A stretch of 64,000 bases of DNA from Streptomyces sp. Sge12 (GCF_002080455.1 NZ_CP020555.1:1488001-1552000), one strand, 5' to 3'; counted from the first letter of the stretch, positions 51,936-60,744 are shown. Program-made: numbers and translations. Notes: a model not told the origin generated them from the letters alone.

Positions 51936-53735
51936 ATGGCGGGCACAGGGAGTTCCAGGCGTACGTTCATCGCGGGCGCGGGCGCGGCGGCCGCCACCGG
52001 GGCGGTCACGGCCGGGGCCGGGGCGACGCCGGCCGCGGCCGCCCCCGCCGCCCCCGCCCCCGGACCGCCGCCTGCCGGACGGCGCGTCGCGGTCCTCGGC
52101 GGCGGGGTGGCCGGCCTGACCGCGGCGCACGAACTCGCCGAGCGGGGCTACGCCGTGACCGTGTACGAGCGCCGCGCGCTCGGCGGCAAGGCCCGCAGCA
52201 TGGACGTGCCCGGCAGCGCCCGCGGCGGACGCCGGCCGCTGCCCGCCGAGCACGGCTTCCGCTTCATCCCCGGCATCTACCACAACCTCCCGGACACGAT
52301 GCGGCGCATCCCCTTCCCCGGGAACGCCCACGGCGTGTGGGACAACCTCGTCGCGCCGCGCGAGATGATGTTCGCCCGGGCGGCCGGGCGCGAGGACCTG
52401 CGCGCGCCGATCCCCTGGCCCGAGCACTCCCCCGCCGTGCTGACGCCCGAGGAGCTGCGGCGCGCGCTCACCGGCATCCTGCAGACACTGGTCCGGCTCC
52501 CGCTGCACGAGAGCGCGTACTTCGTCGACCGGGTGCTGGTCTTCCTCACCAGCTGCGACGAGCGGCGCACCGAGGTCTGGGAGCGGACCCCCTGGTGGGA
52601 CTTCGTGCGGGCCGAGCGGATGTCGAACGAGTACCGGCGGATCCTCGCCGTCGGCATCACCCGCAACATCGTGGCGACCAAGGCCGAGGAGGCCTCCACC
52701 CGCACGGTCGGCACGCTCGGCGAGGCCTTCGTCTTCAACCTGCTGGGGCGCGGGTCGGACGGCCCGCCCGACCGGATCCTGAACCTGCCGACCAACGAGG
52801 CCTGGATCGACCCCTGGGAGGCCCATCTGCGCTCGCTCGGCGTGGAGTTCAGGATCGGCTGGACGGTACGGGAGGTGCGCTGCGCGGACGGCCGCGTGAG
52901 CGGGGTCGCGGTCGAGGGCCCGGACGGCACCGTGCAGACCGTCACCGCCGACCACTACGTGAGCGCGCTGCCCGTCGAGCACGCCCGCCGCACCTGGAGC
53001 GCGGCGCTGCGGGCGGCCGATCCGATGCTGGGGCGCTGCGACCGGCTGCAGACGGACTGGATGACCGGCATCCAGTTCTACCTCACCGAGCGGGCCCCGC
53101 TGGTGCACGGCCATCTCAACTGCATCGACTCCCCGTGGTCGCTGACCGCGATCCAGCAGGCCGAGCACTGGCCGTCCCGCGACTTCCCGGCCGACTACGG
53201 CGACGGGACGGCGGTCGACTGCCTGTCGGTGGACATCTCGGAATGGGACAGGCCGGGGATCCTGTACGGGAAGACGGCCAAGCAGTGCACCCGTGACGAG
53301 GTGGCGCGCGAGGTGTGGGCGCAGCTGAAGGCCTCCCTCAACGACACCGGGAAGACCCTGCTGGCCGACTCCAAGCTGCACTCGTGGTTCCTGGACCCGG
53401 GCGTGGACGGACTCGGCACCCCGCACCCCACCAACCAGGACGAGCTGCTCATCCACCCGGTCGGCACCCTCCACAACCGGCCGAGCGCGGGCACCCGCAT
53501 CCCGAACTTCTTCCTCAGCGGGGACTACGTGGCGGTCGACATCGACCTGGCGACGATGGAGGGCGCCAACGCCTCGGCCCGCGCGGCCGTCAACTCCCTG
53601 CTGGACCGGGACGGTTCGCAGGCCCCGCGCTGCACGGTCCGCCCGATGTACCGGGCGCCGGAGCTGGAGGCCGCCCGGCGGCACGACCTGTGGCGCCACC
53701 GGCTCGGCCTGCGGAACGTCTTCGACCTGGGATGA
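51936..53735 (+). CDS. FAD-dependent amine oxidase/phytoene-desaturase-like enzyme with Tat signal
   Basis: 599 residues. The N-terminus SSRRTFIAGAGAAAATG is a twin-arginine-type signal (S-R-R-x-F-I), followed by a hydrophobic Ala/Gly stretch and an Ala/Pro-rich spacer. FAD motif VAVLGGGVAGLTAAHELAERG at about 50-70, then an HpnE/phytoene desaturase-like domain with the C-terminal FAD contact NFFLSGDYVAVDIDLATMEGANASARAAV. Related enzymes (hydroxysqualene dehydroxylase, carotenoid desaturases) are normally cytoplasmic; export with bound FAD would be unusual. ATG at 51936. The XRE regulator starts 24 bases after its stop. Confidence 0.87.
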   Translation: MAGTGSSRRTFIAGAGAAAATGAVTAGAGATPAAAAPAAPAPGPPPAGRRVAVLGGGVAGLTAAHELAERGYAVTVYERRALGGKARSMDVPGSARGGRRPLPAEHGFRFIPGIYHNLPDTMRRIPFPGNAHGVWDNLVAPREMMFARAAGREDLRAPIPWPEHSPAVLTPEELRRALTGILQTLVRLPLHESAYFVDRVLVFLTSCDERRTEVWERTPWWDFVRAERMSNEYRRILAVGITRNIVATKAEEASTRTVGTLGEAFVFNLLGRGSDGPPDRILNLPTNEAWIDPWEAHLRSLGVEFRIGWTVREVRCADGRVSGVAVEGPDGTVQTVTADHYVSALPVEHARRTWSAALRAADPMLGRCDRLQTDWMTGIQFYLTERAPLVHGHLNCIDSPWSLTAIQQAEHWPSRDFPADYGDGTAVDCLSVDISEWDRPGILYGKTAKQCTRDEVAREVWAQLKASLNDTGKTLLADSKLHSWFLDPGVDGLGTPHPTNQDELLIHPVGTLHNRPSAGTRIPNFFLSGDYVAVDIDLATMEGANASARAAVNSLLDRDGSQAPRCTVRPMYRAPELEAARRHDLWRHRLGLRNVFDLG

Positions 53736-53759
53736 GGGTCCTCGGCTACCGTCGTGCCC

Positions 53760-54545
53760 ATGACGACGAGTGTGGGCACTGCGCTGCGCGCCTGGCGGGA
53801 GCGGCGCGGCATCAGCCAGCTGGAGCTGGCGGGCCGCGCCGCATCCTCGTCCCGGCACATCAGCTTCATCGAGACGGGCCGGTCCCGGCCGAGCGAGGAG
53901 ATGGTGCTGCGGCTCGCCGACCATCTCGACGTGCCGATGCGGGAGCGCAACGCCCTCCTGCTGGCGGCGGGTTACGCGCCGCGCTATGCGCACACCGCCC
54001 TGGACGACCCGGCGATGGAGACCCTGCGCGAGGGCATCGAGCGACTGCTGGCGGGGTACGAGCCCTATCCGGCGCTGGTCGTGGACGCCCTGTACAACGT
54101 GGTCGCCGCCAACCGGGGCATCGCGATGCTGCTGGACGGGCTGCCGGAGCACCTGCTGACCCCGCCGCTGAACGCCATGCGGATCACCCTGCATCCCGAG
54201 GGCCTGGCCCCGAGGATCCGCAACCTCACGGCGTGGCGCGGGCACCTGCTGGCCCAGATGGAGCGGCAGATCGCGCTGGCCCGGTCCGAGCCGCTGCGCG
54301 CCCTGTACGAGGAGGTGTCGGCGTACCCGGTCGCCGAACGGGCGGACGGCGGCGAACCGGAGGAGCCCGCCGCGTACATCGCGCTGCCGCTGGTCGTCGA
54401 GCACGACGGGCACGTGCTGTCCTTCGTGTCGTCCATCGCGACCTTCAACACGCCGATGGACGTGACCGTCGCCGAGCTGGCCATCGAGACGATGCTCCCG
54501 GCCGACCCGGCGACGGTGAAGTACCTGCGGTCACTGGGCGGCTGA
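53760..54545 (+). CDS. XRE family regulator with MmyB-like domain
   Basis: 261 residues. Helix-turn-helix at about 7-62 (ISQLELAGRAASSSRHISFIETGRSRPSEEMVLRLAD), then the MmyB-type ligand domain with YEPYPALVVDALYNVVAANRGIAMLL and the later LVVEHDGHVLSFVSSIATF. Second MmyB-type regulator of the window. ATG 53760 is preceded by TACCGT seven bases upstream, so the mRNA may be leaderless; a GTG at 53754 is possible. It overlaps the convergent small membrane-protein gene by 15 bases. It lies 660 bases before cassette B. Confidence 0.88.
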   Translation: MTTSVGTALRAWRERRGISQLELAGRAASSSRHISFIETGRSRPSEEMVLRLADHLDVPMRERNALLLAAGYAPRYAHTALDDPAMETLREGIERLLAGYEPYPALVVDALYNVVAANRGIAMLLDGLPEHLLTPPLNAMRITLHPEGLAPRIRNLTAWRGHLLAQMERQIALARSEPLRALYEEVSAYPVAERADGGEPEEPAAYIALPLVVEHDGHVLSFVSSIATFNTPMDVTVAELAIETMLPADPATVKYLRSLGG

Positions 54546-54953
54546 GCGCGAACGCAGGGCCAGCTGCTGGAGCACGGCGAACCCGGCGACGGTGGCGGCC
54601 TGCACCGGGATCCACAGCAGGCCGGCGGTGGTGGGGTCGAACCAGAGCGCCAGTGACACCAGACTCAGGGCGGCCCAGGCGTAGTTCGTCTCGATGACCA
54701 GCTTCACGGGCAGGGTCGGCGGCTGGCGCCGCGACGCGAGCCACCCGACGGCGGCCCCGTACGCGACGAGCAGGAGGCCCAGTTCGAGGAGGAGGCCCTG
54801 CCCGACCCCGAGCAGCCGGCCGAGCGGGGCGCAGAAGGCGACGTAGGCGAGCCCGTTGGCGGTGGTGACGGCGGAGTCGAGGGCGAGGAAGCGGCGCAGT
54901 GCGGTCTGCGGGACACGGTTGCCGGTGAAGCCGGTGAGCGGGGTCGCGGACAT
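54531..54953 (-). CDS. Four-helix membrane protein
   Basis: 140 residues with four hydrophobic segments (about 28-48, 52-70, 85-102, 110-130), short loops and a basic C-terminus. Family not recognised, though similar small four-helix proteins are common in actinobacteria. The ATG at 54953 has GGAGG nine bases upstream. Its end overlaps the end of the XRE gene by 15 bases in the opposite strand. A 15-bp hairpin (54995-55030) lies in its leader, between it and cassette B. Confidence 0.8.
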   Translation of the reverse strand: MSATPLTGFTGNRVPQTALRRFLALDSAVTTANGLAYVAFCAPLGRLLGVGQGLLLELGLLLVAYGAAVGWLASRRQPPTLPVKLVIETNYAWAALSLVSLALWFDPTTAGLLWIPVQAATVAGFAVLQQLALRSRSAAQ

Positions 54954-54994
54954 GGGGATCAGCCTCCATCGAGGTCGAACGGCCTGGTGGGACA

Positions 54995-55030
54995 CGGGTT
55001 CCGGGACCGAGTGCGCGGTCCCGGGACCCG
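54995..55030. repeat. Large hairpin between the four-helix protein and cassette B
   Basis: Left arm 54995-55009 (CGGGTTCCGGGACCG) and right arm 55016-55030 pair over 15 positions with one G-T wobble and a six-base loop. No T-run on either side. It lies between divergent genes, so an operator or leader structure is more likely than a terminator. Confidence 0.6.
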
Positions 55031-55209
55031 ATGCGTCCACTGTGCCGGGGGCGGTGGGGCGGGTCGATTACCTCGGAGGTCATGCCAACCGTTTTTGAGG
55101 TGTACGGCAGGAAACGTTGGGGTTCCCCTGGTTCGGCCAAAGGCGGGAGGCTAGGCTTCACGGAGCCCGATCAACTCGAACGCCTTGTCGACAAATGGAG
55201 AATCCGCCG

Positions 55210-56235
55210 GTGCGAGCCGCCGCCCGACCCGACCTCGCCGCGATCTGGCGTCGCACGTGGGCACTGTCTCAGGAGCACGGGCAGGATCCGGCCGAGGTGT
55301 TGGCGGTGGAGCGGCTGAGCCACCTGTCCGGGGTCGAGCCGGGGCGCATACCGCAGGTGCTGGCGGGCACTGCCGACGAGGCGCCGCTGGAGCGGCGCGT
55401 GCACCAGCGGTTCCTGCGGCTGCGCGCCACCCGCCGCGACAAGCACGGCCGGGAGTGGCCGCTGGCCGCCATCGCCGAGGACTTCGCCGCCCCCGGCGCC
55501 TCCCTCGGGCCGCTCAACGCGGGCACCGGGCTGCCCCGGATGGGCCATGCGGCGGGTGTGCAGCGGTTCTTCGGCGTGTACGCGGGTTTCCTGCTGGCCG
55601 ACAGCAAGAGCGCGGTGGAACGGGCGCTGGCCCTGTCCGCGACCACCGTCTCGGACGGCCGGGACGACCTGGAGCACCTGTCGTACCTGACGGGCATGAC
55701 GGCGCAGGCCATCCGGCTCACCTTCGACGGCAGGCCGCCCCGGCTGCCGCTGAAGGAGCAGGTGCACCTGCGGTTCGAGCACCTGCGCCGCACCCGCGTA
55801 CGGGAGGACGGCCAGCCGCACTCGCTGGCGGCCATCGCCCGGTCCTTCGACGCGTCGGGGCAGTCGCTGACCCGCCTCGCCCAGGGCGAGGGCCTGCCGA
55901 ACCTGGCCGCGGCCGCCGGGATCCAGCGTTTCTACGGGGTCGAGGGCGGCTTCCTGCTGGCCGACGACACCGAGGCCCTGTCCACCGCGCTCGCGCTGAT
56001 CGAGGGCGAACTGGAGTCCGCGGTGCGGGACCGGGAGAACCCGATGCTGGCGGTGCTGCGGGCGCACGACGTACGCAGCATCGTCACGCGGGCCGGCCGG
56101 CTGTCGCCCCAGGGCTGGAAGTCGCTGGCCGACCACTTGGACGACCTCCTCGCACGCGAGGGGCAGCTCGGGGTTCCGGGCACGAAGGGCGGGACGCCGA
56201 CCGAGGACGTCGCCGCCGAGGGAGACACACCATGA
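55210..56235 (+). CDS. Cassette B regulator with internally duplicated DNA-binding module
   Basis: 341 residues. Two tandem copies of the module found once in the cassette A regulator: residues 35-143 and 156-264, offset 121, e.g. VHQRFLRLRATRRDKHG versus VHLRFEHLRRTRVREDG and GVQRFFGVYAGFLLADS versus GIQRFYGVEGGFLLADD. The C-terminal helix NPMLAVLRAHDVRSIVTRAG matches cassette A. Both helix-turn-helix copies are more divergent than in A. GTG 55210 is chosen because GGAG lies nine bases upstream; ATG 55195 is an in-frame alternative. It overlaps the protease gene by ATGA, so a single chain could bind a two-part operator. Confidence 0.83.
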   Translation: MRAAARPDLAAIWRRTWALSQEHGQDPAEVLAVERLSHLSGVEPGRIPQVLAGTADEAPLERRVHQRFLRLRATRRDKHGREWPLAAIAEDFAAPGASLGPLNAGTGLPRMGHAAGVQRFFGVYAGFLLADSKSAVERALALSATTVSDGRDDLEHLSYLTGMTAQAIRLTFDGRPPRLPLKEQVHLRFEHLRRTRVREDGQPHSLAAIARSFDASGQSLTRLAQGEGLPNLAAAAGIQRFYGVEGGFLLADDTEALSTALALIEGELESAVRDRENPMLAVLRAHDVRSIVTRAGRLSPQGWKSLADHLDDLLAREGQLGVPGTKGGTPTEDVAAEGDTP

Positions 56236-56867
56236 GGACCACACGGGCCATGCGCAAGCTGGGCTCCGAACTGCTGGAGGGCGCACGCCTGACGCCGCCG
56301 GCCGATGTCGGCGAGATCATCGGGGCGTTGTGCGCCGCCTACGCCGGGCGGCGCGACGGAGACCGAAAGGTCGACTTCCAGTTTTCCCCGTTCCCGCCGG
56401 ACACCGCGAGCGGTCTGTGGCTGGAGCTGGACGACGTCGACCTGATCGTCGTCGAGCAGCACACCCGGCCCGAACACCAACTCGTCATCGCGTGCCACGA
56501 GTTGTGGCACCTGAACGAGGGGACGTGCGACAGCGTCGGTCCGGGCATGCTGGCGGCCGCCCGGCTGGCGGGACACCCCGGCCGCCTCGCCGAACTGCTC
56601 GCCTCCGGCACCGGGTTGGAGGCGGTGGTCCGAGCGGCCGCCGCACGCGCCGACCAGGGCGATCCGGCGGAGATCCGTGCCGAGACCTTCGGCCTGCACC
56701 TCGGCAACATCCTGCGCTCCTACCTGCCGTCGCCCCGGGAGCAGCAGCTGCCCGAAGCGATCGAGCGCATCAAGTCCTCACTCGGCTGGGGAAGCCCCGT
56801 GCCACGCCGTGACCTGCACCAGCCAGTCGCCGCACCCCTCACGCCGATGCCCTCAGCACGGCCCTGA
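56232..56867 (+). CDS. Cassette B ImmA/IrrE-type zinc metallopeptidase
   Basis: 211 residues, with HELWH near residue 85 and the acidic ligand probably in RAETFGLHLG near 152, in the same order as the cassette A protein. Shared flanks: SPFPPDTASGLWLELDDVDL and RPEHQLVIACHELWH here, SFPPRTASGLWLDMADRDL and APDHQLVILGHELWH there. A C-terminal extension of about 30 residues is Pro-rich. ATGA overlap with the regulator. It should be a soluble zinc protease acting on the neighbouring regulator, by analogy with ImmA/ImmR. Confidence 0.85.
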   Translation: MRTTRAMRKLGSELLEGARLTPPADVGEIIGALCAAYAGRRDGDRKVDFQFSPFPPDTASGLWLELDDVDLIVVEQHTRPEHQLVIACHELWHLNEGTCDSVGPGMLAAARLAGHPGRLAELLASGTGLEAVVRAAAARADQGDPAEIRAETFGLHLGNILRSYLPSPREQQLPEAIERIKSSLGWGSPVPRRDLHQPVAAPLTPMPSARP

Positions 56868-56883
56868 CAGAGAGCACGCCACG

Positions 56884-58422
56884 ATGAACCAGTCCTCCCC
56901 GCCCCGCCACGCCGTCGTCATAGGCGGCAGTCTGGCCGGCCTCCTCGCGGCCGCTGTCCTCGCCGAGCACGCCACGGTCACCGTCGTCGACGCCGACCCG
57001 CTGCCCGAGGGCCCGGCCCCGCGCCGCGGGCTCCCGCAGGCCCGGCACACCCACCTCCTGTGGTCGGGCGGCGCCCGGGCCATCGAGCGGATCCTGCCCG
57101 GCATCACCGCCGACTGGACGAAGGCGGGCGCCATCCGCCGCAGCCTGCCCACCGACCTCGTCACCAAGACCGCCCAGGGCTGGATCCCCCGCTGCGGGGA
57201 GAAGCAGTTCAACATCTCCTGCAGCCGCGACCTCCTCGACTCGGTGGTGCGCGCCCGGGTGACCGCCCTCGCCGGCGTGTCCACCCTCCAGGGCCGGGTC
57301 CGCGCCCTGGAGGGCACGGCGGCCCGGGTCACCGGCGTCCTCGTCGACACCCCGCAGGAAGAGGGCCGGCTGCTGACCGCCGACCTCGTGATCGACGCCA
57401 GCGGGCGCGGCTCGCGGGCCCGGACCTGGCTCCAGGCACTCGGCGTGAGCGGAATCCGGCAGGCCGAGGTCGACTCCGGTCTCGTCTACGCGACCCGGAT
57501 CTTCGAGGCCCCCGCCGGTGCGCACGAGATGGGCTTCCCCATCATCAACGTGCAGTCCGACCCCCGGGTGCCCGTGCCCGGGCAGACCGCAACGATCGTG
57601 CCGATCGAGAACGGCCAGTGGCAGGCCACCCTGTCCGGCACCCGCGGCGGCCAGCCGACCGGCGACCCCGACGCGTTCATCCCGTTCGCCAAGGCCGTCC
57701 GCGACCCGATCGTCGGCGAGCTCCTGGAGGGCCGCAAGCCCCTGACGGACGTCGCCGTCACCCAGGGCACCGCCAACCGCCGGGTCTACTTCGAGAAGGC
57801 CGAGCTGCCCGACGGCTTCTTCGCCGCCGGCGACTCCGTCGCCACCTTCAACCCGCTGTACGGGCAGGGCATGACCGTCGCCGCCCAGGGGCTGCTGGCC
57901 GTACGCACCCTGCTCCGGGCCAAGGGCCTGGCTCATCCCGGGATCGGGCGCGAGGCGCAGCGCGCGATCGCCCCCCAGGTCAGCACCGCCTGGGAGCTCG
58001 CCACCTCGCAGGACATCCTGTATCCGGGCGCCACCGGAATGAAGCCGCGCACCGGCACCGGCCTGCTCAACGGGTACGTCAACCGGCTGATGACGGGCGC
58101 CACCACCGACGAGGCGCTCACCGCCGCCCTGTTCAAGGTCCTCACCATGAGCACCGCGCCCACCCACTGGCTGCGGCCCTCGGTGGTCTGGCACGTACTG
58201 CGCGCCTCGGACCGGGGCGCCCTGAAGGCGCCGCCGCTCACCGCCGCCGAGCGGGCCGTCGCCGGGCTCGACCCGGTGCCCGGCGCAACACCCGGCGCCG
58301 ACGCAACGCCCGGCGCGGGCACGAGCACCGGCACCGGCACCGGCACGGCCGCGGACGCCGCCGTCACCGGCCCGGCGGCGGACCCGGTCGGCCCCGCCGA
58401 CCCCGTCGGACAGGCCCGATGA
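56884..58422 (+). CDS. Cassette B FAD-dependent oxidoreductase
   Basis: 512 residues. FAD motif [19 protein letters not shown] at 11-29 and the second FAD contact FFAAGDSVATFNPLYGQGMTVAAQG near residue 325, as in geranylgeranyl-reductase/monooxygenase-like flavoproteins. The last 55 residues are a Gly/Ala/Thr/Pro-rich tail (GAGTSTGTGTGTAAD) that looks like a linker or repeat expansion. It starts 16 bases after the protease and overlaps the membrane-protein start (ATGA). Absent from cassette A; probably the enzymatic output, or a redox sensor, of the unit. Confidence 0.87.
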   Translation: MNQSSPPRHAVVIGGSLAGLLAAAVLAEHATVTVVDADPLPEGPAPRRGLPQARHTHLLWSGGARAIERILPGITADWTKAGAIRRSLPTDLVTKTAQGWIPRCGEKQFNISCSRDLLDSVVRARVTALAGVSTLQGRVRALEGTAARVTGVLVDTPQEEGRLLTADLVIDASGRGSRARTWLQALGVSGIRQAEVDSGLVYATRIFEAPAGAHEMGFPIINVQSDPRVPVPGQTATIVPIENGQWQATLSGTRGGQPTGDPDAFIPFAKAVRDPIVGELLEGRKPLTDVAVTQGTANRRVYFEKAELPDGFFAAGDSVATFNPLYGQGMTVAAQGLLAVRTLLRAKGLAHPGIGREAQRAIAPQVSTAWELATSQDILYPGATGMKPRTGTGLLNGYVNRLMTGATTDEALTAALFKVLTMSTAPTHWLRPSVVWHVLRASDRGALKAPPLTAAERAVAGLDPVPGATPGADATPGAGTSTGTGTGTAADAAVTGPAADPVGPADPVGQAR

Positions 58423-59588
58423 GCAGCAGGATCCTGCTGCTCCTGCCCGGGTCCCTGATGGTCCTGGCGCTGCTGATCAAGCTGCCGACGCTGCGCCGGG
58501 ACCGGGACCAGCCGCTGAACCGCACCGCCTGCGGGCTCCTCCTGGTCGGCGCCCCCATCACCTTCCTGGCATCGCCGCCGACGATCGCCGCGGTCAACCG
58601 CCTCACCGGCGTGGTCAACTTCTCCGCGCCCCTGGTGTTCGGCCTGCTCACCGTGTTCTCCGGGCTGTGCGTCGTCCTCGTCCTGCAGTGGCGCGGCGGG
58701 CCGCCCGCGGCCGTGCGCCGGGCCACCCGGCTGACCGCGGCCGTCTTCGCCACGGCGACCGCGGCGATCGTCGCCCTGTTCGTGATCGGCGACGCGCCGG
58801 TGGAACGGCTCGAGGACCTGGACACGTACTACGCCACCACGCCGTGGATCCGCGAGATGATCGTCTGCTTCCTCGTGGCGCACACCCTGGGCAGCTCGGC
58901 GCTGACCTGGCTGTGCGGCAAGTGGCTGGCGCGCGCCGACCGCGCGCTGCGCCCGCTGCGCACGGGGCTGGCCCTGATCGTGGTCGCCGGGCTGATGGAC
59001 CTGGCGTACCTGGTCGCCAAGTGGGCCTCGGTGGTGGCCCGGTGGGCCGGCCGCGACATGGTGTTCCTGTCGACGGACGTGGCGCCGCCGCTGGCCTCGG
59101 CGTCCGCGCTGCTGCTCGGCGCCGGTTTCGTCGTGCCGCTGGTCGGCGGGTCGGCGACCTGGCGGGCCTTCGGCCAGTACCGGCGGCTGCGCCCGCTGTG
59201 GAAGGCGCTGCGGGGCTTCGCCGCGGCCCAGGGCCGGACCGTGCCGCTGGCCTGGTGGTCCCCGATGGGGATCCGGCTGCTGCACCGCGAGTCGGTCATC
59301 GACGACGGCATCCTGGCGCTGGCCGGCTGGTTCGACCCCGCCGTGCGCTGCGCCGCGTACGAGGCCGCGCGCGGCCAGGGCGCGAGCGAGGCCCGGGCCT
59401 CGGCCGTGGCCGACGCCGCCATGCTCGCCGCCGCGTGCGAGCGCCGGGCCGCCTCGGAGGCGGCTGCCCGGCCTCCGCAGCACCCCGAGCCGCCGCGGCT
59501 GTCCGACCAGCCGCTGACCGTTCTGGCGCGTGAGTTCCGTACCTCCCCGATCGTCGCCACCGCCGCCCGTTCCGCCGCCGGGGCCTGA
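58419..59588 (+). CDS. Cassette B MAB_1171c-like membrane protein
   Basis: 389 residues, exactly as long as the cassette A protein. About seven membrane helices in the first 245 residues and a soluble C-terminal part. Shared with A: PPTIAAVNR, NFSAPLVF, WRGGPP, PVERLEDLDTYYATTP, VVARWAGRDM, APPLAS, AWWSPMGIRLLHRES. ATG overlaps the stop of the FAD enzyme. Family labelled putative transporter without proof; the conserved soluble tail and the coupling to a regulator-protease pair suggest a receptor or signal transducer. A bidirectional terminator follows. Confidence 0.82.
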   Translation: MSSRILLLLPGSLMVLALLIKLPTLRRDRDQPLNRTACGLLLVGAPITFLASPPTIAAVNRLTGVVNFSAPLVFGLLTVFSGLCVVLVLQWRGGPPAAVRRATRLTAAVFATATAAIVALFVIGDAPVERLEDLDTYYATTPWIREMIVCFLVAHTLGSSALTWLCGKWLARADRALRPLRTGLALIVVAGLMDLAYLVAKWASVVARWAGRDMVFLSTDVAPPLASASALLLGAGFVVPLVGGSATWRAFGQYRRLRPLWKALRGFAAAQGRTVPLAWWSPMGIRLLHRESVIDDGILALAGWFDPAVRCAAYEAARGQGASEARASAVADAAMLAAACERRAASEAAARPPQHPEPPRLSDQPLTVLAREFRTSPIVATAARSAAGA

Positions 59589-59593
59589 AAGGG

Positions 59594-59635
59594 GAACGCC
59601 CCGGACCGCGGCATCAGCCGGGGTCCGGGGCGTTC
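59594..59635. terminator. Bidirectional terminator between cassette B and folD
   Basis: Perfect 14-bp stem (GAACGCCCCGGACC, 59594-59607; complement 59622-59635) with a 14-base loop, between convergent genes. It lies six bases after the cassette B stop and nine bases past the folD stop. Confidence 0.9.
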
Positions 59636-59644
59636 GATCCGAGC

Positions 59645-60559
59645 TCAGAGCTCCGCGAGGTCCAGCCCGGCCTGCGCGGCGGCCGCCTGCACGGTCTGCT
59701 CCAGCAGGACGGCGATGGTCATCGGGCCGACGCCGCCCGGTACCGGGGTGATCAGCGAGGCTCGGGCGGCGGCCGACTCGAAGTGCACGTCGCCGACGTT
59801 GCCCTCGTTGTAGCCGGCGTCCAGGACCACCGCGCCCGGCTTGATGTCCTCGCCCCGGATGAACTCGGCCTTGCCCACGGCGGCGACCAGGACGTCCGCC
59901 TGGCGCACGATCGAGGAGAGGTCCCGGGTGCGCGAGTGGCAGTAGGTGACGGTGGCGTTCTGCTCCAGCAGCAGCATTCCGGCCGGCTTGCCCAGGATCG
60001 CGCTGCGGCCGACGACGACGGCGTGCTTGCCGGTCAGGTCCACGTCGTAGGCGGCGAGGAGGCGCATGATGCCGCCGGGGGTGCAGGAGACGAAGCCCGG
60101 CAGTCCGAAGCCCATCGCGGCGAAGGAGTGCATGGTGACCCCGTCGACGTCCTTGCCCGGGGCGATGGCCTCGAAGGCGGCGCGCTCGTCGATGTGGTGC
60201 GGGACGGGGTGCTGGAGCAGGATGCCGCTGATCTCCGGGTCCTCGGAGAGGGCCGTGATCGCGGCGACGAGCTCCTGCGTGGTGGTAGACGCCGGCAGCT
60301 CCACGTGGCGGGAGGTGATCCCGGCCTTGGCGCAGCGGTTCTGCTTCATGCGGACGTAGGTGACGGAGGCGGGGTCCTCGCCGACCAGCACGGTCGCCAG
60401 ACAGGGCGCGGTACCGGTGCGCTCGGTGATCTTCGCCGCGCGGGCGGCGGTCTCCTCCGAGATGCGGCGGGCGAGGGCGGTGCCGTCCATCAGCCGGGCC
60501 GTGGCGGTGGTGTCGGCGAAGGCGCCGGAAGGGGCGGAGGCAGTCTGGGCAGTCGTCAC
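59645..60559 (-). CDS. folD: Bifunctional methylenetetrahydrofolate dehydrogenase/cyclohydrolase
   Basis: 304 residues. Interconverts 5,10-methylene- and 10-formyl-THF using NADP+. Catalytic K is in YVRMKQNRCAKAG (near residue 71); PGKDVDG, GRSAILGKPAG (NADP loop) and TPVPGGVGPMTIAVLL are the family signatures in order. A 20-residue N-terminal extension rich in Ala/Thr precedes LMDGTALARRI. The GTG start (60559) has AGGAGA four bases upstream. Convergent with cassette B; the methyltransferase gene is divergent. Confidence 0.97.
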   Translation of the reverse strand: MTTAQTASAPSGAFADTTATARLMDGTALARRISEETAARAAKITERTGTAPCLATVLVGEDPASVTYVRMKQNRCAKAGITSRHVELPASTTTQELVAAITALSEDPEISGILLQHPVPHHIDERAAFEAIAPGKDVDGVTMHSFAAMGFGLPGFVSCTPGGIMRLLAAYDVDLTGKHAVVVGRSAILGKPAGMLLLEQNATVTYCHSRTRDLSSIVRQADVLVAAVGKAEFIRGEDIKPGAVVLDAGYNEGNVGDVHFESAAARASLITPVPGGVGPMTIAVLLEQTVQAAAAQAGLDLAEL

Positions 60560-60744
60560 GGGGTCTCCTGAACGTCGCTGCGGATCGCGGTTCGCCCAGG
60601 CGCGCGGCAGTCGACGTACCGGAGTGCGCAGTACGCCGGGCCGCTCCCCGGTGGTGATCCACCCGAACGCCAGTCACGGCCCGCCGACCACTGTAGTCGA
60701 CATATCCGGTGGTTGACGGGCGTCCGACCTGGGACGATCGAGGC

